Shown piece by piece: positions 25,170 through 37,622 of a stretch of DNA of 64,000 nt. Origin of the DNA: Holdemania massiliensis. GTDB taxonomy: Bacteria; Bacillota_I; Bacilli_A; Erysipelotrichales; Erysipelotrichaceae. The stretch covers positions 3,162,001 through 3,226,000 of the forward strand of contig NZ_JAKNTK010000001.1 of NCBI RefSeq assembly GCF_022440805.1, in the 5' to 3' direction. Both the position numbers and the translations under genes were made by a program. The notes below the pieces were generated by a model. That model saw only the letters and a program-made list of their open reading frames with translations, did no database searches and was not told where the DNA came from. Positions within the stretch are counted from its first letter, which is position 1; each line of letters begins with the position of its first letter.

Positions 25170-25279
25170 TTCTTTTTCTGCAAAATGAACTCACGCTGAC
25201 TGCCATTCACAGTCATTCCGCTCCAGAGCTTCGATTACACAATCTGAAAATGCCGCCTGATGACGCCTAGTGAAAAGAA

Positions 25280-25304
25280 AAGACCCCAATCTTTCCAGGG
25301 TCTT
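25280..25304 (-). terminator. Terminator of the lactate dehydrogenase operon
   Basis: Stem AAGACCC (25280-25286) / GGGTCTT (25298-25304), followed on the minus strand by TTCTTTTC. Confidence 0.85.
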
Positions 25305-25361
25305 CCTTGCTTTATCTTCTGTTCTAATGATAGGCTTCACTGATAAACTCTGCAGGCAAGG

Positions 25362-26759
25362 TCATTCGACAACTTTGCCCGGATTAAGAATGCCGTTGGG
25401 ATCAAAGGCAGCTTTGATCCGCCGCATCAGCTCGATCTGAGCCGGCTGCAGCGATTGTCTGAGATATTCCCGTTTGGCATGGCCGATACCATGTTCGCCG
25501 GACACTTGGCCCTTCATCGCTGCGGCTTTAGCATATAACGCATCCATGCAGCGCGTGACCTTTTCCTGCCATACTGCTTCTTCGAGTGCATCCTTCAGCA
25601 CGTAGATATGCAGATTGCCGTCCCCCGCATGGCCAAAGCTGCGGATCCGTATGTCCTCCTGCAGCGACAGGTCACGGGCGAATTGGCAGAACTCAGCCAC
25701 CTTGTCGATGTCCACAACAACATCACATTCATCCATCTGCGTCGTTGAGTTTTTAATCGCCTCCAAAAAGGCTCCGCGGGCATCCCAGATGCTGCTCTGG
25801 CGCTCCTCCGTATCGGAGATAAAGACATCTTCCGCGCCTTCTTGCAAAGCCAGCTCAGCGCAGTCGTGGATCATCGCCTGCATTTCTTCCGGGGTATTGG
25901 CGCTGTATGAAACGATCAGGTAGGCATTGAACTCCTTATTGGGGAAATCCTTGCCGAGATAATCCTGAGCATCCTGGATGACTTCTTTTTCCATGAATTC
26001 AATCGTCGTCGCCACTGCCGGCAGCCGCATGATCTTCGGCACCAAGGTCAGTGCCTGGCCTAACGTATTAAACGGAATTAACAGCGACGTCATCGCACGC
26101 GGTTTCGGAAGCAGCTTCATGATAATTTTGGTGACTACCGCCAGCGTTCCTTCTGAACCAACGATCAGATCCTTTAACGAATAGCCGGAGCTGTTCTTCG
26201 AGGTCTTGCCGCCCAGCATCAAGACACTGCCATCCGCCAGCACGACTTCCAAGCCTCGAACATAGTCGCGAGTGACGCCGTATTTCACAGCCCTCATACC
26301 GCCGGCATTGGTCATCACATTGCCGCCGACCGAAGCGCTCTTTTCACCTGGATCGGGGGCATACAACAGATTGTGATTGGCGGCTTCCTCAATGATTTCC
26401 ATTAACAGCACGCCCGGCTGGATGACGGCGTTCATCGTTTCTTCATCGATTTCCAGAATCTGATTCATCCGCATCATCGACATCACGATCCCGCCGTGCG
26501 TCGCCACGCAGCCGCCGCATAAGCCGGTTCCGGCTCCGCGGGTGGTGACCGGCAGGTTTTCTTGATTGGCATAAGCCAGAATCTGCGATACTTCCTCAGT
26601 ACAGCCCGGCTGAATGACCAGTTCCGGGTCAAAACAGCCGTAGTGGGTCATTTCATCGTGCGTATAATCAGGGTGAATTTCATCGCTGACGCTGACATAT
26701 TGCCGTCCGACAATCGCGCTCAGCGCCTCGATATCTTTCGTTTCTAGTTTGCGGAACAT
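25362..26759 (-). CDS. FAD-linked 2-hydroxyacid (lactate) dehydrogenase, GlcD/LctD-like
   Basis: The 465-residue flavoprotein has an N-terminal PCMH FAD-binding domain (TTRGAGTGLCGGCVA near residue 78, PDPGEKSASVGGNVMTNAGG near residue 135) and a C-terminal domain ending in SGEHGIGHAKREYL and FDPNGILNPGKV. The metal and substrate His residues are in HAGDGNLH. Its ATG lies within the end of the EtfA gene. With EtfAB it matches the LctBCD complex of Acetobacterium woodii, which drives lactate oxidation with NAD by sending one electron to ferredoxin. Glycolate or another 2-hydroxyacid is possible. Confidence 0.88.
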   Translation of the reverse strand: MFRKLETKDIEALSAIVGRQYVSVSDEIHPDYTHDEMTHYGCFDPELVIQPGCTEEVSQILAYANQENLPVTTRGAGTGLCGGCVATHGGIVMSMMRMNQILEIDEETMNAVIQPGVLLMEIIEEAANHNLLYAPDPGEKSASVGGNVMTNAGGMRAVKYGVTRDYVRGLEVVLADGSVLMLGGKTSKNSSGYSLKDLIVGSEGTLAVVTKIIMKLLPKPRAMTSLLIPFNTLGQALTLVPKIMRLPAVATTIEFMEKEVIQDAQDYLGKDFPNKEFNAYLIVSYSANTPEEMQAMIHDCAELALQEGAEDVFISDTEERQSSIWDARGAFLEAIKNSTTQMDECDVVVDIDKVAEFCQFARDLSLQEDIRIRSFGHAGDGNLHIYVLKDALEEAVWQEKVTRCMDALYAKAAAMKGQVSGEHGIGHAKREYLRQSLQPAQIELMRRIKAAFDPNGILNPGKVVE

Positions 26760-27943
26760 ACGGCTTCGCCCTCCATTTCTTTCAGCATATTTTCGGCAAT
26801 GAGTCCGGCATCGCCAACGACGGCTACATGCGCCAGGTCAAAGATCGGAGCCTGCGGATCGGTGTTGACCGCAATGATCTTCTCTGCGCCCTTCATGCCG
26901 GCGGTAAACTGAATTGCCCCGCTGATGCCGAAGGTCAGAATCAATTTCGGTTTGACTGTTCGGCCCGACAAGCCGATCTGCTTTTTGACATCATACCGGC
27001 CGCTTTCCACAAAAGGCCGGCTGCAAGCCATCTGGGCATGCAGACGCTGCGCCAGGGTTTCGATCAATGCCAAGGTTTTTTCATCCTTCACTCCGCGTCC
27101 CACTGCGACGAGAATTTCAGCATCGGAAATACTGACCTCCTGCTCCTTCTTTTCAATCTTCAGCCATTCGATTTTGGAATCCAGCTTGGCCGAATCAATG
27201 GAACAGGATACAACCTGGCCAATTCGGGCTTGCTTCTGAGCGGCATCCATCACCTTGTACCGCACCGTCGCAAACTGCGGCCGATGATTGGTATTCAGGA
27301 TCTGAGCCATAATGTTGCCGCCAAAGGCCGGACGAATCTGTACCAGATCCGTATTTTCACGCATCTCCAAAACCGTACAGTCTGCGGTTAAGCCGGTTCT
27401 GAAACGGGCGGCTGTGCGCGGCGCCAGCGAACGGCCGCTGACCGTAGCCCCGACCAGCACGACTGTCGGATGGCTGCGCTGGATGCAGTCTTCAAACACT
27501 TCGGTATAATTATCCGCACGGAAATATTTTAAGCGTGGATCTTCATAGAGGTACACGTTGGCTACCCCATAATCCAGCAGTGAATCCGCCGCCGCTTCAA
27601 TCTGATCGCCGATCATCAGGCAGTTGACCTGTTGACCGATGACCTGTGCCAACTCCTGCGCCTTACCGATCAGCTCCAGCGTCACCGGATGAATCCGGCC
27701 GTCACTGTGTTCAACGTAGACGAGAATATCATGCCACTGGGACTTATCAATCTGCGGCTGAGGGGCATCAGTCTGTTCGCTGATAGCCTGACTTGGACAG
27801 TTGCGCAGACACATCCGGCACATTTTACAGGCGGCATTGATCTGGACCTGGCCATCGACCATCGCCATCGCGTTAAACGGACATTGCTGAATGCATAAAC
27901 CGCAGCGCGTACATTTTTTCGGATCAATCACTAAGCCGCTCAT
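26744..27943 (-). CDS. etfA: Electron transfer flavoprotein alpha subunit with ferredoxin domain
   Basis: The 399-residue protein starts with two 4Fe-4S motifs (CTRCGLCIQQCP and CKMCRMCLRNCP, residues about 10-50), fused to a full EtfA. The C-terminal FAD domain shows GLSGRTVKPKL and the ISGAIQFTAGMKGAEKI loop. LctC of the bifurcating lactate dehydrogenase has the same N-terminal ferredoxin extension. The ATG at 27943 overlaps the EtfB stop (ATGA). Confidence 0.93.
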   Translation of the reverse strand: MSGLVIDPKKCTRCGLCIQQCPFNAMAMVDGQVQINAACKMCRMCLRNCPSQAISEQTDAPQPQIDKSQWHDILVYVEHSDGRIHPVTLELIGKAQELAQVIGQQVNCLMIGDQIEAAADSLLDYGVANVYLYEDPRLKYFRADNYTEVFEDCIQRSHPTVVLVGATVSGRSLAPRTAARFRTGLTADCTVLEMRENTDLVQIRPAFGGNIMAQILNTNHRPQFATVRYKVMDAAQKQARIGQVVSCSIDSAKLDSKIEWLKIEKKEQEVSISDAEILVAVGRGVKDEKTLALIETLAQRLHAQMACSRPFVESGRYDVKKQIGLSGRTVKPKLILTFGISGAIQFTAGMKGAEKIIAVNTDPQAPIFDLAHVAVVGDAGLIAENMLKEMEGEAVCSAN

Positions 27944-28743
27944 GCGTTCTCCTCCTCCCACATTTTATCTTCTTTCAAAATTTCTACCAACCGCGTAGCA
28001 CTTTCTGCTTCCGTCCCTTCCAATCGCAGGGTTTTCACATCATGGGTCGGCGTAAAAATTCGCTCGACCTGCGTCGGGGAACCGGACAGACCGATTCGAG
28101 CAGGATCCAGAGTCCTGCATTGAGCTGCGCTCAGGGTATGAATCGGATTCTGCGCCGCTGCTTTGGCTCGCTTATACGACGGCAGATTGGGCTGGAAAAT
28201 ACCTTTTTCCACTGTGATCAAACATGGATAAGGAATTCGTGCGACCGCCTCAACTTCCGTCAGATCCTGTTTGACGACTAAGGCTTTCTCATCCACGTCA
28301 ATCAGTTCCGTAACCCAGCTGATATGCGGTATCCCCAAAACCTCCGCCATTTCCGGGCCAACCTGAGCGGTATCGCCGTCGGTGGTCTGCTTGCCGCACA
28401 GAATCAAATCGACATGCTCGATCTGACGGATTCCGGAAGCAATTGCATAGGAAGTCGCCAGCACGTCGGCTCCGGCAAACTTGCGGTCCGTCAATAGCCA
28501 GCCTTCATCCGCACCTAAAGCAAACGCCTCCTGTAGCACCGCCTTCGCAGCTGGCGGTCCCATCGTGATCACATGGATTTTCGCTCCCGTTTTCTTTTGA
28601 ATCTGCAGCGCGGTTTCCATCGCATACAGATCATACGGGTTCATTTTGGTTTCAATGCCATCCCGTTTCAGCACGCCGGTTACCGGATCAACTTCGACCT
28701 TCTGCGTAGCCGGAACTTGTTTTACACACACAACAATGTTCAC
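27940..28743 (-). CDS. etfB: Electron transfer flavoprotein beta subunit
   Basis: The 267-residue protein starts at GTG 28743, overlapping the regulator stop (GTGA). It carries NIVVCVKQVPATQ, the KMNPYDLYAMETAL segment and the EtfB signature CGKQTTDGDTAQVGPEMAEVLG. It binds the bifurcating flavin and the NAD site in Etf complexes of this class. Confidence 0.93.
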   Translation of the reverse strand: MNIVVCVKQVPATQKVEVDPVTGVLKRDGIETKMNPYDLYAMETALQIQKKTGAKIHVITMGPPAAKAVLQEAFALGADEGWLLTDRKFAGADVLATSYAIASGIRQIEHVDLILCGKQTTDGDTAQVGPEMAEVLGIPHISWVTELIDVDEKALVVKQDLTEVEAVARIPYPCLITVEKGIFQPNLPSYKRAKAAAQNPIHTLSAAQCRTLDPARIGLSGSPTQVERIFTPTHDVKTLRLEGTEAESATRLVEILKEDKMWEEENA

Positions 28744-29417
28744 TTTTCTGTTTCCTCCCTATTTTCTTCCAGCTGCAGATGCCGCTTCATCAGCTCCGCC
28801 GCCGTTTCCGTTTGTCTGGCCGCAATCGCCCGGGTCAGCTGTTCGTGCTGGTCGATCAGAATCGCCAGTGAGCTATGAGTTGAAATTTGCCGGCGGTTGT
28901 GCGCGACGGAATATTCCATCAGACTGCCGACGCTGTCCAGTGCGATTTTTAACAGCGCGTTGTGGCTGTTGTGCACCAGCGCCTTGTGAAACTGCAGATC
29001 CAGCTTGGCAGCCTGCGCTTCATCCTCGCATTGACGCATCGCACTCACCAATTCCATCAAGCCCGCATCCTCACCTTTTTCCGCAGCCAGCTCCGCCGCT
29101 TTGATTTCCACAGCCAGGCGGAACTGCGCAATGTCCTGTTCACAGCCCTGCTGGGCGAACAACAGCGGCGAAATCCGCTGAATAAACGGTTCGATCTGAA
29201 AGGCTGTGACGCGGGTCTTTTCTTTGGGCCGAATCCGCACAATGCCTAACAACGCCAGCACCTGCATGGCTTCCCGCACACAGCTGCGGCTGACGTGATA
29301 GAGCTGCGCCATCTCCCGCTCAGACGGAAGCGCTTCTGAAATTTTCAGCCGGCCGCTGCCGATCTGGCTGATCACATCATCGACAATCATCTGCGAGTTC
29401 TTTTCCTGATTTTCCAT
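28740..29417 (-). CDS. GntR/FadR-family regulator (LldR-like)
   Basis: The 225-residue protein has an N-terminal winged helix (LPSEREMAQLYHVSRSCVREAM near residue 30) and a FadR-type all-helical FCD ligand domain with RLAVEIKAAELAAE and FHKALVHNSHN. It is the first gene of the Etf/dehydrogenase operon. A TGGTC-A-GACCA operator, the classic FCD-GntR site, lies at its own promoter. It should repress the operon until lactate or a related acid binds. LctA holds this place in A. woodii. Confidence 0.9.
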   Translation of the reverse strand: MENQEKNSQMIVDDVISQIGSGRLKISEALPSEREMAQLYHVSRSCVREAMQVLALLGIVRIRPKEKTRVTAFQIEPFIQRISPLLFAQQGCEQDIAQFRLAVEIKAAELAAEKGEDAGLMELVSAMRQCEDEAQAAKLDLQFHKALVHNSHNALLKIALDSVGSLMEYSVAHNRRQISTHSSLAILIDQHEQLTRAIAARQTETAAELMKRHLQLEENREETEK

Positions 29418-29431
29418 AGTTCACCCCTAAC

Positions 29432-29458
29432 TGGTCAGACCAAGTTAATTCCATTATA
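29432..29458 (-). promoter_or_regulatory. GntR operator and -10 of the etf operon
   Basis: TATAAT lies on the minus strand at 29458-29453, and the palindrome TGGTC-A-GACCA at 29432-29442 lies just downstream, over the start point. Further upstream, 29477-29490 (TGAAAGCCCTTACA) matches the CcpA cre consensus except at one central base. The stretch 29491-29769 holds no gene I can support. Confidence 0.75.
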
Positions 29459-29769
29459 GAAGAACTGCTCGAAAAATGAAAGCCCTTACAGTTAATTAAT
29501 TCTTTCACGAATCGTTTTTATCGAATTCAGTGCATTACGACATTCCCCGCTTTCCAGTCCGTAGAATATCCGTTTATCTTCGCTGGACAAAAACCAGAAG
29601 CATTGACAAAACAGCCTTCAAAAATCGGGCAGTTTTCTTCATCTATAGCATTCCATGAAACAATATTTCAGAGAAGCATTATATTTTACGAATAAAATCT
29701 TCAAAAGCTCTTTTCACAAGATCGAAATCACGGTATGATAATTCACAGAGGAGAGTTCAGAAAACAAAT

Positions 29770-30573
29770 ATGGAAAATGTTAAAATGTTGATTTTGGATA
29801 TCGACGGCACCTTAATCGCCCGCGGTTCAGAAACGATCCGTCCAGTGGTTGTTAAAGCGCTGCATCAGGCGCAGGCCCAGGGAATCAAGCTGCTGATCGC
29901 TACCGGTAGAGCTTACTACTTCATCCAGCAGGATGTTCACGACACTCTGAAACCAGATTATTATGTAACGATCAACGGTCAATGCCTGATTGAAACTGGC
30001 AAGGGCATCATCGAAAAGCATGAAATTCAGGAGTCCACCATGCTGAAGCTGAACAAGCTGTGCGATGAACTGGAACTGGGCGTCGGCTATAAGTTCGATG
30101 AATCCGTCGTCTGTCAGTCGCACTTTCACAAGTTTCACTGGGGTTATCTGAAAGGCAAGGACGTCGGCAGTCTTTTAATCGACGACACTGCCGAACAAAA
30201 TTATCAGAAGACGCATGGTTTGCCTATGGGCTTATTTATCATCGGAGATGAGGAAAAAGTCGAATCGATCACCGATCAGTTCCCGGAGCTGACCTTTACC
30301 TGGAGCTATCCGCAGGGCTATGACATTTACAGCACCGGCAACGATAAGACAACGACAATTGAATCAGTATTAAAACGCCTGGGTATTTCCTGGGCGGAAA
30401 CAATGGCTTTCGGCGATGGCGAGAATGACATTCCAATGCTGCAGAAAGCCGGCGTTGGGGTCGCTGTAGCTAATGCTAAAGAGAATGTCAAGGCGGCCGC
30501 GGATTATATTGCGCCATCGGTCGATGAAGACGGTGTAGCGGAAGCCTTGAAGCATTTTGGCATTATCAGCTAG
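29770..30573 (+). CDS. HAD-superfamily Cof-type phosphatase
   Basis: The 267-residue protein has motif I LDIDGTL (Asp nucleophile near residue 10), a Cof-type C2 cap, Lys in GNDKTTTIESVL and motif III/IV FGDGENDIPML. Such enzymes dephosphorylate sugar phosphates or flavin precursors. The best SD-like sequence, GAGGAG, is about 16 bases from the ATG, rather far, so translation may be weak. It stands alone between two divergent blocks. Confidence 0.85.
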   Translation: MENVKMLILDIDGTLIARGSETIRPVVVKALHQAQAQGIKLLIATGRAYYFIQQDVHDTLKPDYYVTINGQCLIETGKGIIEKHEIQESTMLKLNKLCDELELGVGYKFDESVVCQSHFHKFHWGYLKGKDVGSLLIDDTAEQNYQKTHGLPMGLFIIGDEEKVESITDQFPELTFTWSYPQGYDIYSTGNDKTTTIESVLKRLGISWAETMAFGDGENDIPMLQKAGVGVAVANAKENVKAAADYIAPSVDEDGVAEALKHFGIIS

Positions 30574-30607
30574 CCTAGCTTTTCCGTTCAATGACGTAAA
30601 CAGTACG

Positions 30608-30637
30608 AAAAAAGCTCGGTCTCTGCCGGGCTTTTTT
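30608..30637. terminator. Bidirectional terminator
   Basis: Stem AAAAAAGCTCGG / CCGGGCTTTTTT with one mismatch, between the HAD gene and the convergent PTS operon. Confidence 0.85.
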
Positions 30638-30749
30638 GTGTGTTCTGGCTGATTATTAGGTTTATCTTTGTACAAAGATTGCCGGAACTTCCTGTTCTGT
30701 GGATGTTCCTTTTCTCTGATTCTAATCTTTTTAATCCGGATGGATCATC

Positions 30750-33792
<3,043 letters not shown>

Positions 33793-33877
33793 AAATTATC
33801 TCCTTTTCCATAGGCTTTATGAATAAGTTTGCGATATAATATAACCTTTTACAGAATACTAATGCTTTCTCTACATT

Positions 33878-34204
33878 TCAGTAATGAATGTCCGCTTTCT
33901 TTTCATTCTCAACTTCTTCGATGTAGGCTATAAACTCACTGGCCAAATCAAAGGTGACGATTGCATTGGTCAAATGATCCTGAGCATGCACCATCAAAAT
34001 TGACAATTCTATTTTTTCACCACGGCATTCTCGCTGCATCAATTCATTTTGTAAACAATGAATCTGAAGAATTTTAGAATCCGCCTGATTCATCAGTTCA
34101 CCGGCAGTTTTAAAATCTTTTTTTCTGGCGTACTGGATCGCCTGAATGCAGTCACTTTTTGCATCACCGGCATTCATGATGATCTTCATGATTATCTCCT
34201 GCAT
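33878..34204 (-). CDS. PTS lactose/cellobiose EIIA component
   Basis: The 108-residue helical protein has the phospho-acceptor His73 and metal-binding Asp76 in LMVHAQDHL. ATG 34204 and the in-frame ATG at 34189 (behind AGGAG) are both possible starts. It follows the regulator gene by 16 bases. Confidence 0.92.
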   Translation of the reverse strand: MQEIIMKIIMNAGDAKSDCIQAIQYARKKDFKTAGELMNQADSKILQIHCLQNELMQRECRGEKIELSILMVHAQDHLTNAIVTFDLASEFIAYIEEVENEKKADIHY

Positions 34205-34220
34205 GTTTATCCTCTTTTCT

Positions 34221-36113
34221 TTATTGCATTGGTTTTACTTCTTCAATAATTTCTTTCAAAACAGAATACTCCGGGTTCTTAACAAGCCGATCAATGATCG
34301 TTTTATTCATAACAATTTTGGAAAGACAGCGATACATTGAAGTCAGGTTGTCATTTTTAGATTTAGCAATACAGATCAGAAAAACCACACGAACCCGCTT
34401 CCCTTCTTCCCATAAAACCGGATTTTCAAGGACGGACACACAAATATGGGTAGTGCTGGAAACCGCCTTTTCCGGATGCGACATCGCTACATCATTGCAG
34501 AACACCGTATTTCCAGCTTCTTCACGCCGCAAAACAGAACTCAAAAGGTCAATACAGCCGATTTTTCTTTCCATTTGATCGCACATCCGTTTCAATATCT
34601 CTGCTTTATCCGTGCTTTTTTCAAAACAAAATAAATCTGGATCGAAGTATTGAAGCACATCTGTCTGTTCTTTCTGTTTGAAGATCTTTCTGATAAAGTC
34701 AATCTGTTCATGAATGCTGAGCGAAGTCATCTGCAGTATCGGTACAGGAAGCTCCTGCTTGATATGAACCATGGAGAAAATATAATCAATATGGGTGAAA
34801 TCAAAGGTATCAATCTGCGTGACATCCAGAGAATGCACCTCGTTGATATAATCACTGAATTCAGCTTTGACTTGCTGCTCAAAAAGCATCGAATTCATTC
34901 TCCCATAAGCAGAGACCAGGCAAATATTGCTCTTAGTTTTCTGCGTCTTTCTTTTTTCGAGCGCCAAAGCGAATGCAAGAGAAATATAGCCAATTTCATC
35001 TTCACTGAGTATTTGACGGCATCGTCTCTTTATTTCTTTGCTGGCATACAGCGCCATGACATTACATAAAGGAAATTCTTTCTTAATATCGTTCAGGATT
35101 GGATTTTTCGACGAGATTCCCCACTTGATTCTTGCCTGCAATGGGATCAGATGCTGACATAATGATATTTTTAAGTCTAGATCATCCCGGAAATCGATGC
35201 CAAAGGCGTCGTAAACATCGGCCAGCATGTCATTGGCCATTTGAATTGTCTGTGAATCAAACAACAAATTCCCATTTTTTTCACCGGTAATCGTTTGTTT
35301 GGCCCTCAGTAAAATGACGAGATAGTCTTTTTCACTGACGGGCAGATTCACCTTGACGATCTGCTGCAGAGATGCAAATAGAAGTTCGGCGATCTTCCAG
35401 ATTCGAGGTTCCACTTGTTCACGGTCAGAGATTTCGATTTCTTCAATGATCTTCTGTTTTTCCAGCCGGCCGGCTGTAATGTACAAATGGATCAGAAGAT
35501 CGTTAAAGGCAATCGCTGAAACATGAAACTGATTGCTTTCCAGGCCTTGTTTTAATATCTTCTCCAACTTTTTCTTCCGTCTGTCACTTTCGATAAAAGT
35601 CAGATCATCATACAAGGGCCCCTCCTTAGCGGTATCCGCAAGACAGATCCGTTTATCAAACTCGCTGCCGATGATTCGAATTCCATAATAGGGTTTTCTT
35701 TCCAAATTCAGATTGTAAGAATTCAAACGCACCTCAACGTCTTTGATGTCATTGGTCAGCGTTGCATAGGAGACAAATAAGCTTTCAGATAGTTCAGTCA
35801 GTTTCACGTACTCACTTTGAATCAATTTCCATATCATAAAATTGATTCGCTCCAAAGGAATGGTGGGAAATGAATCATCCTTGGATGAAAAACAGTTCAG
35901 ATAAACAGCTTTGTTTAAAATATGCAGCAGATAGCCGCGGCCTTTCCTGGAAACAATCTCCGCTCCATATTTTTCCGATTCCTGGTTTATTTCTTTTACC
36001 AGGTTCTGTACAGTCCTTGAAGAGACGCCGATCTCCAAGGCAATAACCTCTGCTTTTAAGAACTCGGTTTCGGATAATAAATAGAGTATCCTCGTTTTTT
36101 GTGATAATTTCAA
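34221..36113 (-). CDS. BglG/LicR-type PRD transcriptional activator
   Basis: The 630-residue protein has N-terminal helix-turn-helix domains (about 1-140), two PRDs (about 180-400), an EIIB-Gat-like segment (about 405-490; its usual Cys is replaced, reading LVSAYGR) and a C-terminal EIIA-Fru-like domain with His in AMSHPEKAV. Activity should be set by PTS phosphorylation at the PRD and EIIA His residues. The start is TTG 36113 behind AGGAGG. It heads the cellobiose-type operon and is its probable activator. Confidence 0.9.
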   Translation of the reverse strand: MKLSQKTRILYLLSETEFLKAEVIALEIGVSSRTVQNLVKEINQESEKYGAEIVSRKGRGYLLHILNKAVYLNCFSSKDDSFPTIPLERINFMIWKLIQSEYVKLTELSESLFVSYATLTNDIKDVEVRLNSYNLNLERKPYYGIRIIGSEFDKRICLADTAKEGPLYDDLTFIESDRRKKKLEKILKQGLESNQFHVSAIAFNDLLIHLYITAGRLEKQKIIEEIEISDREQVEPRIWKIAELLFASLQQIVKVNLPVSEKDYLVILLRAKQTITGEKNGNLLFDSQTIQMANDMLADVYDAFGIDFRDDLDLKISLCQHLIPLQARIKWGISSKNPILNDIKKEFPLCNVMALYASKEIKRRCRQILSEDEIGYISLAFALALEKRKTQKTKSNICLVSAYGRMNSMLFEQQVKAEFSDYINEVHSLDVTQIDTFDFTHIDYIFSMVHIKQELPVPILQMTSLSIHEQIDFIRKIFKQKEQTDVLQYFDPDLFCFEKSTDKAEILKRMCDQMERKIGCIDLLSSVLRREEAGNTVFCNDVAMSHPEKAVSSTTHICVSVLENPVLWEEGKRVRVVFLICIAKSKNDNLTSMYRCLSKIVMNKTIIDRLVKNPEYSVLKEIIEEVKPMQ

Positions 36114-36193
36114 AGTTGAGTTCCTCCTGTTTTTCCCTGCAGTTCATTTCCTGATTACAATTTACAATGAAATATTTTGTTAATCCATCTACA

Positions 36194-36220
36194 TTTTTTC
36201 GCTTGTCACAAGCGAAAAAA
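36194..36220. repeat. 27-base palindrome upstream of the PTS activator
   Basis: Perfect 13-base arms TTTTTTCGCTTGT and ACAAGCGAAAAAA flank one central base. It could fold as a hairpin with an 11-base stem and a five-base loop, or bind a dimeric regulator. It lies about 80 bases upstream of the regulator start. The rest of 36221-36556 holds no gene I can support. Confidence 0.6.
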
Positions 36221-36556
36221 ATAAGACTCCGCGATTATCGGATAGGTGTACTCGAATGTTCATACAGAACAGAGCGCATCAAGAAAGAAACTGAATTAAA
36301 TCTCCCTGTTTTCTGGCACTGTTTGCTATATTAGCTTTATCTTTATCGATTCCTGATTCAAAGTATTATCATTTCAATTTTATCGTTTTTAAAGTCCATC
36401 GGATCATTCGGCTTTATGGAAATATTTACCATCTTCTTCAATGCAGTCTGAGCGACGATAGAAAATACAGTGAGAACAAAGCGGAAAATCATGTCAGCAA
36501 GTCGGACCTAAATTCCTTTTAAACCCAATCTTACAGCAGTTAATTCTGAAAGAGCT

Positions 36557-36593
36557 TGACAGTTAATCTTTTTGATATCATAATGATATCATC
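36557..36593 (+). promoter_or_regulatory. Promoter with tandem palindromic operator of the SPFH operon
   Basis: TTGACA (36557-36562) and CATAAT (36580-36585) are 17 bases apart. Two copies of the palindrome TGATATCA (36574-36581 and 36585-36592), 11 bases apart centre to centre, cover the -10. This tandem layout is how ribbon-helix-helix proteins such as MetJ and Arc bind DNA, and the operon encodes such a protein. Confidence 0.75.
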
Positions 36594-36611
36594 AAGAGGA
36601 GGAATACCAAG

Positions 36612-37622
36612 ATGGAAGAAAAAATTTTAAAAGCAAAGAAAGGTCTGATGCCCCTGATCCTGCTGCTTGCAGCCTATGTGCTGGCGATCGTTGCCTTGAT
36701 CGGCGGTATTTCAATTGTGGATAACCATGCTTTCGGCAATGTTTTGATTGCCATCGGATTAGTGTGGATAATCCTGGGCTGGATTCCATTTATGGGCGTC
36801 AAAGTTCTAAAGCCTCAGGAAGCGCTGGTGCTGACGTTGTTTGGCAAATATATCGGCACATTGAAAGAGGAAGGCATTTATTATGTCAATCCGTTTGTAT
36901 CCGCGGTTAATCCTGCCAGCCGGACAACATTACGGCAAAGCGGCGACGTCAATTCCTCAGAACGTGCGATCGTTACTTCCAACGGCGCTCAGAATCAAGT
37001 GACCCCGACCAAGAAGATCTCGCTGAAAGTCATGACGCTGAACAACAACAAGCAGAAGATCAATGACTGCCTGGGCAATCCGATCGAAATCGGCATCGCC
37101 GTTATCTGGCGTGTTCATGACACAGCTAAAGCTGCTTTCGCTGTCGACAACTACAAGGAATTCCTGTCGCTGCAGTGCGATGCAGCGCTGCGGGATATCG
37201 TCCGGGTCTATCCGTATGATGTCGCGCAGAATGTCGATACGACTGGCGATGGCGAACCGGATGAAGGCTCATTGCGCGGTTCCAGTGAAATCGTGGCGGC
37301 ACGGATTCGCGACGAAATTCAATCCCGCGTACAGGAAGCCGGACTGGATATTATCGAAGCCCGGATCACCTACCTGGCCTATGCTCCGGAAATTGCCGCC
37401 GTTATGCTTCAGCGGCAGCAGGCATCCGCGATTATTGATGCCCGCAAGATGATCGTCGACGGTGCTGTGGGTATGGTCGAAATGGCACTGAACAAACTGA
37501 ACGAAGGGGGCATGGTTGAGCTGGATGAAGAACGAAAGGCCGCCATGGTATCCAATCTGCTCGTCGTCTTATGCGGAAATAAAGATGCTCAGCCCATTGT
37601 GAATTCAGGAAGCTTATATTAG
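36612..37622 (+). CDS. SPFH/band-7 domain membrane protein
   Basis: The 336-residue protein has two N-terminal membrane helices (about 12-60), an SPFH domain (about 70-260; [35 protein letters not shown]) and a helical tail. Proteins of this group organise membrane microdomains. The domain order matches the SPFH proteins that pair with a small Arc-like protein in many Firmicutes. Its TAG stop overlaps the GTG start of that partner gene. Confidence 0.9.
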   Translation: MEEKILKAKKGLMPLILLLAAYVLAIVALIGGISIVDNHAFGNVLIAIGLVWIILGWIPFMGVKVLKPQEALVLTLFGKYIGTLKEEGIYYVNPFVSAVNPASRTTLRQSGDVNSSERAIVTSNGAQNQVTPTKKISLKVMTLNNNKQKINDCLGNPIEIGIAVIWRVHDTAKAAFAVDNYKEFLSLQCDAALRDIVRVYPYDVAQNVDTTGDGEPDEGSLRGSSEIVAARIRDEIQSRVQEAGLDIIEARITYLAYAPEIAAVMLQRQQASAIIDARKMIVDGAVGMVEMALNKLNEGGMVELDEERKAAMVSNLLVVLCGNKDAQPIVNSGSLY

